Position numbers and translations under genes: made by a program. From contig JALQWG010000001.1 of the NCBI GenBank assembly GCA_023260135.1, positions 124,001-188,000 on the forward strand: 64,000 nucleotides of DNA. Direction: 5' to 3'. This stretch comes from Candidatus Altimarinota bacterium (GTDB lineage Bacteria; Patescibacteriota; Gracilibacteria; BD1-5; UBA2023). Positions 20,489-30,500 of the stretch are shown here, piece by piece; position 1 is the first letter of the stretch; each line of letters starts with the position of its first letter. The notes beneath the pieces are model-generated. The model saw nothing but the letters and a program-made list of their open reading frames with translations, was not told the origin of the DNA and made no database searches.

Positions 20489-21610
20489 ATGTCAGATTTT
20501 GCAAAAGATCTCGCAACTGCTGCCCCAATACAGTCATATAATATAGGTGAGATTGTTGCTGGTACAGTTGTTGTATCGAATCAGAAGATGATCCTCGTTG
20601 ACCTCGAAGGTCAATTCACAGGTATCATCACTGGTAACCACATGCAGTCTTCTACTGAGGATACTGCAGAGATAGCTCCTGGTGACCGTATCGAATCAAT
20701 TATTATTGGTGATGATGCTCACTCTGGACTTATTCACCTCTCTCTCCGCAAGGCGAGCCAGGCGAAGCTCATCGAGAAGCTCCACTCAAACTTTGATACT
20801 AAGGAAATCATCACTGTTGTTCCGAACGAAGCAAACAAGGGAGGTCTCCTCATCGATCTCGATGGAATCAAGGGATTTATCCCAGTTTCTCAGCTCACTC
20901 CAGTTCACTATCCACGCGTTGAGAATGCCAATCCAGAAAAGATCCTCGAGCATCTCGGAAAACTCGTTGGAAAACCATTCCAGGTTCGTGTGATCAATGT
21001 AGATCAGGGTGGCAAGAAGATTATCTTCTCTGAAAAGGCAGCTATCGAAGAGCAGCGTTCTCAGGCACTCCAGACAATCAAGGTTGGTGACGTTGTAGAA
21101 GGTGTTGTATCAGGAATTCTCACATACGGTCTCTTCATCACATTCCATGGAGTTGAGGGTCTCGTACACGTATCAGAGATTGACTGGGGACATGTGAACA
21201 ATCCACACAAGCATGCAAAAATCGGAGACAAGGTGACTGTACAGATTATTGGTATCGAAGGTGAGAAGATCTCCCTCTCTATCAAGCGTCTCAAGGCCAA
21301 TCCTTGGCAAGTTCTCGCTGATAAGTACCAAGTTGGTGATATCGTCGAGGCACCTATCCTCCGCCTCTCTCAGTTTGGTATATTCCTCGAGCTCGATGGT
21401 GGTATATCTGGACTTATTCACCTCTCTGAGATCCCAGCAGATATGCTCGAGGGTATCGAGAACAAGGTTCGTGCAGGTGAACTCATGAAGGCTCGTATTA
21501 TTACCTTCGATTCTGTTGGTAAGCGTATTGGTCTCTCTCTCAAGGCACTTGATCCTAACTACGTTCCATCAGAGGTTCCAGAGATCCCAGCAGAAGCACT
21601 TGAGGCATAA
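20489..21610 (+). CDS. rpsA: 30S ribosomal protein S1
   Basis: 373 residues, no TGA, codons strongly biased. Four S1 (OB-fold) domains can be seen: residues about 19-90, 105-180, 190-263 and 280-353. The third and fourth carry the classic V-x-G-x-V-x-x-I-x-x-(Y/F)-G-(L/I)-F core (VEGVVSGILTYGLFITF; VEAPILRLSQFGIFLEL) and G-L-V/I-H-x-S-E-I. Six domains are usual in Proteobacteria, four in Firmicutes and many small genomes. It has its own terminator at 21622. Confidence 0.93.
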   Translation: MSDFAKDLATAAPIQSYNIGEIVAGTVVVSNQKMILVDLEGQFTGIITGNHMQSSTEDTAEIAPGDRIESIIIGDDAHSGLIHLSLRKASQAKLIEKLHSNFDTKEIITVVPNEANKGGLLIDLDGIKGFIPVSQLTPVHYPRVENANPEKILEHLGKLVGKPFQVRVINVDQGGKKIIFSEKAAIEEQRSQALQTIKVGDVVEGVVSGILTYGLFITFHGVEGLVHVSEIDWGHVNNPHKHAKIGDKVTVQIIGIEGEKISLSIKRLKANPWQVLADKYQVGDIVEAPILRLSQFGIFLELDGGISGLIHLSEIPADMLEGIENKVRAGELMKARIITFDSVGKRIGLSLKALDPNYVPSEVPEIPAEALEA

Positions 21611-21621
21611 TCATCTCTCAG

Positions 21622-21650
21622 AAAATCCTCCAAGAAATTGGAGGATTTTT
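21622..21650 (+). terminator. terminator after rpsA
   Basis: AAAATCCTCCAA/TTGGAGGATTTT with a GAAA tetraloop and a T tract. Confidence 0.9.
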
Positions 21651-21744
21651 ATTTTTTTGAAATAATTATTCAATTATGGAAGATTCATTCTTTTGACGGG
21701 CAAGAAAATAAGGTGTAGCCTAGATATATCCTTTAATCTAGAAC

Positions 21745-22044
21745 ATGTCACTCAATACCCACAAACATACTATAGGTGAAACGATAATTGGAGCATGGAA
21801 TCATGGTGGTATATCAATGGCGGTAGCCCAATTACTCGAGCCTCAAAGAAGCTATACAGTTACAGAGTCTCTTCCAAATGGAGAAGTCATAAAAACTGTG
21901 ACAGCAAAATGAATAGAGATAAAACAAAGATGTAATGACTTATTGGGGAAGTATATTCGTGGATATGCCATCACTGATACCGATAAACACGTTATACTCC
22001 GCTATATTCCTGGTTGAAATGGAGCAAAATCAACAATACATTAA
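21745..22044 (+). CDS. small hypothetical protein
   Basis: 99 residues with two TGA-glycines. It has a regular beta-rich look (YTVTESLPNGEVIKTVTAKGIEIKQR...VILRYIPGG) but no family is recognised. A weak promoter (TTGACG at 21693, TAGCCT at 21716) and a small hairpin CTAGAT/ATCTAG at about 21720-21741 lie just before the ATG. It sits alone between rpsA and a tRNA-Arg. Confidence 0.65.
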
Positions 22045-22138
22045 TTATAAAAATCTATTTCATGCAAAATAAATTTGCGTTTTTGAACTTCTTCTCTATA
22101 ATCCGCCTCACTTGCTCCAGTAAAAGAGGTAAGAATAC

Positions 22139-22214
22139 GCACCCATAGCTCAATTGGAAGAGTAGCGGTCTTCGAAACCGTTGGTTGTAGGTTCGAACCC
22201 TACTGGGTGCACCA
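22139..22214 (+). tRNA. tRNA-Arg, anticodon TCG
   Basis: Acceptor GCACCCA/TGGGTGC, T arm GTAGG-TTCGAAC-CCTAC, anticodon stem GCGGT/ACCGT with loop CTTCGAA (anticodon TCG) and encoded CCA. Codons of the CGN box are used throughout the window. Confidence 0.92.
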
Positions 22215-22281
22215 CAAGATACTATGATAAAAGTTTAACCTCAGAATTTTTACAAAATCATACTCTTGTTATCTCAGTTTT

Positions 22282-22365
22282 GCCCAGGTGGTGGAATGGT
22301 AGACACGTACGTTTGAGGTGCGTATGCCTTCGGGTGTGTGGGTTCAAGTCCCATCTTGGGCACCA
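22282..22365 (+). tRNA. tRNA-Leu, anticodon GAG
   Basis: Closely similar to the tRNA-Leu at 58, but the anticodon loop is TTGAGGT, giving GAG (codons CUC/CUU). CTC is the commonest leucine codon in this window. The variable arm is long and CCA is encoded. Confidence 0.93.
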
Positions 22366-22374
22366 GAAAAATAT

Positions 22375-22404
22375 AAAACTTCTCATTTTTATGGGGAGTT
22401 TTTT
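22375..22404 (+). terminator. terminator after tRNA-Leu(GAG)
   Basis: AAAACTTCTC pairs with GGGGAGTTTT (two G-T pairs), followed by T6. Confidence 0.65.
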
Positions 22405-22720
22405 GTTACTCATAAGTATACAAATTGTTGTCAAAGGGTGGGGAGTATACTCGGAAAAGCACATACAGAATGAAAAATAGTAATACTGTAGCATGAGAAA
22501 GATACGAATATTAGACAATTTAAAAATTTTTTACATGAGAAATATCAATACACGCACTATCCTCAATAGAATGAGAAAAATTTTTGACTTATAAAAATAT
22601 ATATGCTATTCTCTCTCACGACTTATACATACTCCTATCGAGTAGTCTATATTTTTTCTTTTGGCAAAGCCAACAAGGATTATATAATGGTCATGTTTTA
22701 TTTCTTCATTCATTCCTTTT
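22405..22720 (+). promoter_or_regulatory. leader region of the pilin gene
   Basis: 316 bases without an ORF. TTGACT at 22584-22589 and TATTCT at 22607-22612 (17 apart) are the best promoter. This leaves a 5' leader of about 100 bases that contains a small hairpin (TTTTGGC-AAA-GCCAA) at about 22659-22672. Nothing else is recognised. Confidence 0.45.
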
Positions 22721-23221
22721 ATGAAACTCACAACTCGTGGTTTTACACTCGTGGAACTCATGATCGTTATTGCGATTATTGGTATCCTTGCTGCTTCTCT
22801 CTTCCCTGCAATGTCAGGATATCTCTCTCGCTCACGCGATACAGCTCGTATATCTCACGTTGGTCAGATTATTACAGCATCTACTACACTCTTTAACGAC
22901 AAGGAGAGCTACGTTACAGCAATCGACGGAGATTGTACTAATACTGGAAATCTCGCAGTCTACATGGGTGGTAAGACTCCTGTAGATAGAGTAGCTGCTA
23001 ACCAGGATCACTGTGGTCTTGGTGATGGACGCTACGGAGCTGGTTCTGGAGTGATCGCTGGTTCCCCTGCTGTTGCAATATCAGCAATACTTGAAAATAC
23101 AGGTATGGGAAATACTGGTTCTAATCTCGCAGGATACCAGGGAGAAGATGGTACAACAGACTTTGCCCCAATTAGTACTTACACTAAGGCATTTGGATCT
23201 GGTTACGTTGTTGCTCGCTAA
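22721..23221 (+). CDS. type IV major pilin-like protein
   Basis: 166 residues, no TGA codon. The N-terminus [25 protein letters not shown] is a textbook type IVa prepilin: a six-residue basic leader plus Gly, cleavage before Phe, Glu at position 5, then the long helix. The body is small, Ser/Thr/Gly-rich, with three Cys (one pair could form the D-region disulfide). The length and lack of TGA fit an abundant major pilin. The first 132 bases are identical to those of the next gene. Its terminator is at 23241. Confidence 0.9.
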   Translation: MKLTTRGFTLVELMIVIAIIGILAASLFPAMSGYLSRSRDTARISHVGQIITASTTLFNDKESYVTAIDGDCTNTGNLAVYMGGKTPVDRVAANQDHCGLGDGRYGAGSGVIAGSPAVAISAILENTGMGNTGSNLAGYQGEDGTTDFAPISTYTKAFGSGYVVAR

Positions 23222-23240
23222 TAGTAAACCAAAATATTAT

Positions 23241-23268
23241 AAAAAAGAGACGATTCGTCTCTTTTTTA
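23241..23268 (+). terminator. terminator after pilin 1
   Basis: AAAAGAGACG-ATT-CGTCTCTTTT stem with T6. Confidence 0.85.
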
Positions 23269-23362
23269 TAAATACATACTATAGATAAAAAGTCTGTACA
23301 CTAATGTTTGCAGAATAGTAAAAAATATACAATAATCTTGTTTACTTCATTCCTTTAATTTT

Positions 23363-23875
23363 ATGAAACTCACAACTCGTGGTTTTACACTCGTGGAACT
23401 CATGATCGTTATTGCGATTATTGGTATCCTTGCTGCTTCTCTCTTCCCTGCAATGTCAGGATATCTCTCTCGCTCACGCGATACAGCTCGTATAGCTCAT
23501 CTCTGACAGATCATGACAGCGCTCTGAGCATATGATGCGGACAAGGAGACATATAGTGGAGTTGCCATAGATACTACACCTGAGTGTCTCAATAGTGGTG
23601 CCATTGCTGTATATATGAATGGAAATGTTCCTCAAGATAGAGCAACAAAAACGCATTGTAATGCGTCATACCCATGAGTATACGGAGTTGGTACTGGATT
23701 CGTTAACTGACTCTCACGATCCGTTGTCTTATCTGCAGTGTTAGAAAATGCAACAATGGGGAATACAGGGGTAGTGATTTCAAGCTTTCAATGAACCATT
23801 CCTTGAACATTTAATATGTTAAGTATCTCATCATACACAAAGTGATATGGCTCATGATATGTTATGTATAGATAA
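23363..23875 (+). CDS. type IV pilin-like protein, second copy
   Basis: 170 residues with eight TGA-glycines, all after the shared part. Residues 1-44 are identical to pilin 1 at DNA level (132 bases). After that the two proteins diverge in sequence but keep layout: ARIAHLGQIMTAL..., [21 protein letters not shown].. and [11 protein letters not shown] versus ILENTGMGNTG. The body uses TGA for Gly, whereas pilin 1 uses GGT/GGA. This suggests a paralogue whose front has been overwritten by gene conversion from pilin 1. It probably serves as a less abundant or alternative pilin. Confidence 0.88.
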
Positions 23876-23878
23876 TAC

Positions 23879-23908
23879 AAAAACTCTCAGAAAATCTGAG
23901 AGTTTTTT
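23879..23908 (+). terminator. terminator after pilin 2
   Basis: AAAACTCTCAGA-AAA-TCTGAGAGTTTT stem with T6. Confidence 0.87.
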
Positions 23909-23957
23909 GCAAATAAGAGAGAAAAATATATAATGCTGGGTAAATTATTTTATACTT

Positions 23958-24551
23958 ATGCTCAGAAGGATACGTGGATTTACACTCATTGAAATAATGT
24001 TGGTAATAGTTATGCTCGGAATACTATTTGCGAGTGCATTCTATATGGGGGGGCCATACATCAATAGATCGAGAGATGTGGCAAGATTCTGAGACCTACA
24101 GCATTACTGAAGAACCGTTGATCTCTACTACAAGGACCATGAGACAATACCAAGCAACTTTACAGGTGCCCTCTCAGGATTCTGTGCTGATGAGGTATTT
24201 TTCGAGAGATGAAATGACGGAACCATACCCGAGTCTCAGTTTGAATACCTAAAAACTCTGATGGGTGGAAAACCACTAAAGGACCCCCTAAAAAGCACAG
24301 ACCCCATATGACCATGTACGAGGTCTGGATCATATCTGTACAGTAAAGTGACGATTAATTCTGATGAGTATTCAGTTCTGGGTGCGCGCATGTCAATAGT
24401 CTCCAATGGAAACTACCTAACTGGTTCTGATATTAGCTCCACTGGCCAAGTATCGCTTGCAAATATAGGGAAAATGCAAAATACATACAAATGAACAATA
24501 TCCGATACAACACAGTGAAGCACATATTACTTTGTAGCAACAAAGTATTAA
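23958..24551 (+). CDS. type IV pilin-like protein, divergent third copy
   Basis: 197 residues. Prepilin start MLRRIRG-FTLIEIMLVIVMLGILFASAFYM with the conserved Gly, Phe and Glu5. The body differs from pilins 1 and 2 and has six TGA-glycines and more rare codons (AGG, CTA, TTG). Two Cys lie at about residues 77 and 118. Probably a minor pilin. It has its own terminator, so the three pilin genes seem to be separate transcription units in a row. Confidence 0.85.
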
Positions 24552-24577
24552 AAACCTCGAAATTCCGAGGTTTTTTT
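24551..24577 (+). terminator. terminator after pilin 3
   Basis: AAAACCTCG/CGAGGTTTT stem with a T7 run. Confidence 0.83.
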
Positions 24578-24651
24578 ATCAACATCATTAAAAACAACCT
24601 TAATTCATAAAATAAAAAACTGCCTCAATATAAGACAGTATTATTAACAAA

Positions 24652-24740
24652 TGGCGGAGAGACAGAGATTCGAACTCTGGGTACCTTGCGGCACGGCAGT
24701 TTTCAAGACTGCTGCATTAAACCACTCTGCCATCTCTCCG
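24652..24740 (-). tRNA. tRNA-Ser, anticodon TGA
   Basis: On the minus strand: acceptor GGAGAGA/TCTCTCC with encoded CCA, anticodon loop CTTGAAA (anticodon TGA, reads UCA) and a long variable arm. It reads serine UCA codons and is not the glycine tRNA for UGA codons, which would need anticodon TCA. Confidence 0.94.
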
Positions 24741-24771
24741 TGAGATGTGCGGGCAGTATAGGCAGGAGTCC

Positions 24772-25515
24772 CTATTTGTCAAAATTTTTTTTGAGAATTG
24801 CATCACGAACCTCCCTGCGTCTATCGTGGTTATGGAATTTGAGCATAGAATCAGAGATAATTATCCCCTCTGGTTTTCAGAGCTGTTCATATCTCTTCTG
24901 TGTTTTTGGTAATATCGTGAAACAAAATATCCTATCGAGGATGTATGCAAATGGTTGGAGTATATATGAAAATATATTATACCTAGGCTCGATGGCGTAT
25001 TCTGTATTTTTTATACGTATCGCTGTATCGACTGGAACCCATGTATTCTTCTCGAGAAACAACCCATAAGTGTCACCACGAACAAGTATCGGCTTCATAT
25101 AGTATACCCAATAATAGAGGTATATATCGCCTTCTATCGCTATCTCAGAGAGATCTATTGTATCCATCGTCACAAAAAATGAGAGGCAAAAATTCTCCGC
25201 AACATCCTCTCCATGGCGCCACACACCAGAGAGAAAAAACACAACTGTCGTCATAACACGCACAAACCAGAGATGATATCTCTTCGTGACAACAAAGAGA
25301 TCGATATCTGAGTCTCTATGCGTCGCATACATCGAGAGTGAATTTACTACCGCCACCATCTCTATTCCTGGTATCCACGCGAGTTTTTTGATATATTTTT
25401 GTGCGCGTGCGAAGAGATACTTCTCATGTTCACTCGGAGAAGCCTTCACCCACATATATGTATCGAATTCTTTTTTATATTCGAGCATACTACTCTGCAA
25501 GTTTTCGGATAGCAA
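24772..25515 (-). CDS. nucleotidyltransferase-like protein
   Basis: 247 residues; one TGA-glycine close to the C-terminus. The segment [22 protein letters not shown] near residues 56-77 has the shape of a polymerase-beta-type nucleotidyltransferase active site (G-S-x-x-x-G/A-x-x-x-x-S-D-x-D-L). The usual first glycine is replaced by asparagine (N-S). Hydrophobic stretches and a basic C-terminus follow ([11 protein letters not shown]). The substrate is unknown. It overlaps the end of ruvA by 26 bases and lies downstream of it in the same operon. Confidence 0.65.
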
Positions 25516-26068
25516 GTACAGTCTTCTGTTCCACTGTGAGAGCGGAGTCTATATCTCATACAACTTCTTCGACACGAGTCTTGTCATATCCCATGGCGAT
25601 GAGTGATGCGATAAGTGTTGTATCGGTTGTTGTTTTTTTGATTGTATCGGTTGTTGTTTTTTTGCGGGAGAAGTCAATAGATCACTTGAGGTCGACGATT
25701 ATCTTCTGTGCAGTTTTTTTACCGATACCAGGAACTGATGCGAGGAGCTTGTCATCCTCGAGCTCTATAGCACGGATTATCGCCTCTTCTCAGAGTCCGA
25801 GGATCGAGAGCGCAGTCTTACCACCGATACCATTCACTCGGAGGAGTTGTCGAAATAGGGCACGTTCCTCTGGGGAGATAAAACCAAAAAGGGTTTGTCA
25901 TGCATCAGTGATATGGTGATGGATCCAGAACTCGGAAGAACTCATCATACCCCGTGCGATGATATTGGGCGAGACAAATACCTCGAATCCGAGACCAATT
26001 CCATCTATGACAATGGTATAGAGATGTCACTCTGTATGGAGAATCTTCCCCTGAAAATATGAATACAT
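25490..26068 (-). CDS. ruvA: Holliday junction branch migration protein RuvA
   Basis: 192 residues with four or more TGA-glycines. Domain I is an OB fold ([33 protein letters not shown]); domain II has two helix-hairpin-helix motifs ([36 protein letters not shown]); domain III is the small C-terminal helical bundle that contacts RuvB ([19 protein letters not shown]). The linker contains a duplicated KKTTTDTTI-type stretch. Length is normal. ruvB and ruvC are not in the window. Confidence 0.93.
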
Positions 26069-26110
26069 AGTTGAATTCTATGAAAAAGCCGTACAATTGC
26101 AATACAGACT

Positions 26111-27115
26111 ATGAATCACTCAAATAACCCGACAATCATCGACATATTTCTCCACGTCATCGACAACTATGGCGATATAGGATTTTGTCTGGAGCTCATC
26201 ATGGCATGGCGAAGAACATGAGACGATGCTACAGAGTTCGTCATATGGACAGACAGTGTCGAGCATGTGGCGAAGATGGTAGGGATGAATACTGCAGTTC
26301 TGGGACGTGTCTCTGTCGAAGGCATAGAGGACTTCTGACACGATAGACAATCAGGGCTTGCATGGTCACTCTTTCATGCACCTATTCCAGAGAATAGGTA
26401 TTTTAGAGAAAAATCCCTCGTCCTTAGAATTGACTATCTCTCATTCGACATGAGCTGGACTATGCATCATGGTTCAGAACATATATCATCGACAGACGAA
26501 CATCGGATCATCGAGATTATCCCATCCCCTCTCTGATGATGAGGACAGATACTACCATACCAATCGAGATATACACGAGACATGATCGCCAATATGTACG
26601 ACATCGACATGACACGCGAATGGGTGTCGGTTTTTGCATACAGAGATACGGTGGAAAATATCCTCACATTCGACACGATCGACACAGATCGCCAAGTGCT
26701 GTTATTCTGATATGAATGAGCAAATCCAGGGAAGAATATCACTACCATGCCATGGGTATCGATAGACGTCTGGCATGCATGTATCGATGAGAGTGTATGG
26801 GTGATAGCACGTGGCGAAGTCAGTGCCATGGCAACACTCTGTCGATGAAAGCTCTGATTCTGGGATATGTACAAGGAAATTGGTGGATTTCACAGAGAAC
26901 AGAGTGATGTATTTTTAGAATACATGAATACACCGAGAACATATAGAGACCTCCATCTGGAGCTCAATTGACAGATTCCTGGGGGAGTTTCGTTTTCTGA
27001 ACTCGATACGTATATCAGGGAAAATGGTCTCCCAGAGCCAAAAAACCATACGCGAACAAAAAATCTGATCGAAGAAATCAAAAAATATATTGACTCTCAC
27101 GAGTTTTCCATATAA
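26111..27115 (+). CDS. earP: EarP-like EF-P arginine rhamnosyltransferase (DUF2331 family)
   Basis: 334 residues with about ten TGA-glycines. EarP attaches rhamnose from dTDP-rhamnose to an arginine of translation factor EF-P. The start IDIFLHVIDNYGDIGFCLEL is the family hallmark (D-I-F-C-x-V-I-D-N-F/Y-G-D-I-G), and the two aspartates, residues 18 and 22, fall at the known catalytic positions. Later family-like pieces are LVLRIDYLSFDMSW and VSVFAYRDTVENIL. Length is close to the usual 370-390 but a little shorter. EF-P itself and rhamnose synthesis genes are not in the window. The gene diverges from ruvA. Confidence 0.8.
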
Positions 27116-27147
27116 TCAGCGGGCACGTTAGTTAATTAACTTGCGGA

Positions 27148-27211
27148 GTATAGTCTAGCGAGTCTCATCAGGCTCATTCCTATAAAAAGGAATTAAAAAA
27201 ACTGACTATAT
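27148..27211. ncRNA. candidate structured RNA element, copy A
   Basis: GTATAGTC (27148-27155) pairs with GACTATAT (27204-27211). Inside are two adjacent hairpins: GAGTCT-CATC-AGGCTC (27160-27175) and ATTCC-TATAAAAA-GGAAT (27176-27193). The three stems form a three-way junction. The 5' flank GCGGAGTA resembles the start of the initiator tRNA downstream. Confidence 0.5.
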
Positions 27212-27232
27212 GATTCAAAATTATATCACGGA

Positions 27233-27297
27233 GTATAGTCTAGCGAGTCTTATGAGACTCACTTCCACTAAAAAACGAAGTCAAAACTAGAGTATAT
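27233..27297. ncRNA. candidate structured RNA element, copy B
   Basis: The same plan as copy A with compensating changes: GAGTCT-TATG-AGACTC (27245-27260), ACTTC-CACTAAAAAAC-GAAGT (27261-27281), and an outer stem GTATAGTCTAG with CTAGAGTATAT (one mismatch). The stem bases differ from copy A but pairing is kept. Confidence 0.5.
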
Positions 27298-27312
27298 ACC
27301 AAAATACCATAC

Positions 27313-27387
27313 CGCGGAGTAGAGCAGTGGTAGCTCGTCGGGCTCATAATCCGAAGGTCGTATGTTCGATTCATACCTCCGCAACCA
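27313..27387 (+). tRNA. initiator tRNA-fMet, anticodon CAT
   Basis: CGCGGAG pairs with CTCCGCA except at the first position, C1-A72, the mismatch that marks bacterial initiator tRNA. The anticodon loop is CTCATAA. CCA is encoded. Confidence 0.9.
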
Positions 27388-27414
27388 TAATACAACCAAT
27401 TCGTCGTCGTGTCC

Positions 27415-27491
27415 GCCAATGTAGCTCAGCTGGTTAGAGCACAGGACTCATAACCCTGAGGTCGGCGGTTCAAGTCCGCCCATTGGCACCA
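27415..27491 (+). tRNA. tRNA with anticodon CAT (elongator Met or Ile2)
   Basis: Acceptor GCCAATG/CATTGGC, fully paired, anticodon stem CAGGA/CCCTG with loop CTCATAA, CCA encoded. Sequence alone does not tell elongator Met from lysidine-modified Ile2. Confidence 0.88.
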
Positions 27492-27502
27492 TCTTGACAA
27501 CA

Positions 27503-27533
27503 AAAAATTCACTTTCAAAAAAGTGAATTTTTA
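27503..27533 (+). terminator. terminator after the CAT-anticodon tRNAs
   Basis: AAAATTCACTTT/AAAGTGAATTTT hairpin with T-rich tail, 11 bases after the tRNA. Confidence 0.75.
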
Positions 27534-27587
27534 TTTGTGTTTTTTCCTATTTTGGAGTAAAATGCAAGGGATAATAATTTTAAAATT

Positions 27588-30500
27588 ATGACCAATCCGA
27601 ATAACTCTGAAAAATCTGAAAATAATCGAAATTCAAAAGAAAAAAATGCCAAAACACAAAATGGGCAAATTTGACTCTTATATGAACAGGCATTTCGTGA
27701 TGTCATAGGAACGAGTGAATGACAAAAGAAATCTAATTTTGAATTAGATCCTGAGAAGTATAATCTCATAGAAAACAAAAAATTAAAATTAACACAAATT
27801 GCAAGAGATAGGGCCATATGCCTTCATGATAACTCAGAGGAATTCTCAGATATAACTACCCAAGAATTAGATAACTACAATCCGGATTCGGACCTCATCT
27901 ATCAGTTCCAGGTAGTGGCTCGATGAATACAAGTGGCCCGAGAGAGGTTCTCTACTAGAACAGAAAAATTATTCTGAGATAAACTCACTCCTGATCAAAA
28001 AAAGATCATAGATACAAAGGTTAAAAAGCTCACCCTAAGTGAAATATATTCTATACTTGATAGTCGAAGGTGATTTCAAGAATACCTCGAGACAAATCTG
28101 TGAATGAAGAAATGAGATCTAAAAATAGATTTTTTAAGCATAGAGAAAATATTTCCAGATCTAGAGAATACAGCCCCAGATCTCTATGAATGGGTTCGTG
28201 ACCATATTGCAAGTACTGGCACTATAGAAAACCTCTCTCGAGGGCTTCTCATGCAAATATATAGACACTATAGCCACAAACCAGGTGTTCAAAAGAATAT
28301 TGCAGAGGAGTTCTGATTAGAGTTATCACTCAAAGACTGTATGAGATATGGTATTTTAGAGGATGCTATTTTAGAAAAGATTGTATCGCGCTATGTTTCA
28401 CAGGATGTTTGGAACAGCTTCTCTCCTGATCAAAAAAAGCGCTACATATCATGACTCAAAAACGATGAAGGCATCAAAGTCTCCCCTGAAACACTATCAA
28501 ATTTTGAGACACTACTAAAAGATGAAAAATTCCAAGAAATTGCTGACCAGGCACTCAATAATGAGCTAGAATTCCTTCTAGGATGAGATAAGAATCCTAT
28601 ACTTGGTGACATAAAACCTGATATTATCAACCAATGAGCTGAGAATGAAGAGTGGCTATGGCACAGAGTATGGATGCAAAAGATGGATCAGATTCTCAAA
28701 AAACAATGAATAAATATAGATGGATTTGAGAAGGTTGGGACATGAGCGGTAATATCATTTGTTGACCCAACAGATAAAAAAACAGTTCATACTATTCGTA
28801 TAGACAAGCAAGATACTCAGATAGACCCCGTCGAGAATGGCATCGAATATACGATCCTCACAGCAAAAGAATGATGAGTATGGACTAAGAGTACTGAAAA
28901 AAATACCGTGTCTTACACGAATTTTGGTATAATGCTCCTCAATATGTCTAGTGCTCGAGTATTCTCGGCATGAGAATTTGAGGGAAAAATAAGCAAAGAT
29001 CTCGCTGAAACTACACGAAATAAGAATCTCCTAACGATTGATCAATGAGAGAAGGTATTTGACGTACCCGAAGGATGAGAAACTCTCACAAAGGCACAAT
29101 TTTTAGAAAAGATTGATGAATTTGATTCGGAAGGAAAGAAAATTGCATTTGAACCTGGAATGGTGTTTATATCAAAATCTTGAGAAGATAAATATCATGA
29201 TAGGGAATTTTCCTACAAGATATCTTCCATCGATGAATCCGGAATAGTTCTCGAATGAGAAGATGAAAAAATCAATTTTGATACATTTTATGAGAAAATC
29301 CAGATACAAGGATTTCGTAGAATAGGAAAAATAGATGGTGATACTGGATTCATACATTGACTCAAGGAATTCTGAGTAGATGAACATGCCATAATAAAAA
29401 ACTGACTCATAACACTCGATGATAGTCATGGACATGATGATCATGAAAAAGATCATGGACACGGAGAAGATAGTCATGGACATGGAGACCACTGACATGA
29501 TAAAAAATGACCAACACAATACAACTACTTCAGGTCTGCATCAGGAGGGCATATCAAAATATTCTGAATAAAAAATGGACGAATTCAGTTCGGAGAATGG
29601 AGATGAGTGATGGATCTCGATAAAGTACAAAAAGCAAATAGTGCCGGAAAAGTATCCTCAAAGGAAATCGAGAAGCTCTATACTGACGAGCCATCAATGG
29701 ACTATGCAATGTTCATCGATTACCTAAGAAAGAACAAATACAAGGCAACCAATGAAGACCTCTTGCAAGATCCTGACGCCTCGTATCATGAAGCACACTT
29801 CCACATGGAAGAAACTCTCCTCAAACGATGGATGAAAAGACCTTCTCTTGCAGATATATTCAATTGAGTTAGTGGTCTCATGCATGCTGCTGAGCACTAT
29901 TTTGAAAAAGGATCCAAGCTCAATGGTTCTAGGTCGGCACTCTGGATGGCAAAAAAACTCGGATTACCGGCAGATATAGTTGCACAACTGCAATCTGATG
30001 AGATAGGAAACATGAAGGGCATCATCACGAAGATCAAAGAAAAACTCCAGTGACTCAATGGTCCAATTGCACGTAAAAAAGCGCTCCACATAGCTCACAT
30101 GAAGTGATCTCGTCCGGAGGAGATAGCTGCAGCCGCACTCTACATGGTCGAGAGCTATGGACACCTATATGCAGAGGATATTGCCTATGCTCAGTGATCA
30201 GAGACATTTATCAATGCTCTCATATATTCATGTGGATATACGTCAGAAGAGGCAATTCGCGAGCAAAAGGTAAAGGCACGTATAAAGTTCCGTGCTGATA
30301 TCGGTACTGAGGATGGCGGACAGATCACAGAAGAAGAGATGATATGGTGATTCATGAAGTGAATTGATGGAAATGCTGAAAATAATCCCCTAGCTGGTGC
30401 TCTCGTAAAGGCAATGGGTGGTCCAAGTGGTTGGGAGAGATCATGGCGTACAGAATGAACCAAGAATGCTATCGATAAGTGAATTCGTCAGACGGGCGAT

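Noticed and set aside
24652-24740. tRNA with TGA in the anticodon as the UGA-decoding tRNA
   Set aside because: Anticodon TGA reads UCA (serine), and the tRNA has the long serine variable arm. The UGA-reading glycine tRNA needs anticodon TCA and is not in the window.
27143-27299. Two extra complete tRNAs upstream of tRNA-fMet
   Set aside because: There is no T arm (GTTCRA), no CCA and no proper acceptor; only the 5' end resembles a tRNA. They are kept as structured RNA candidates instead.
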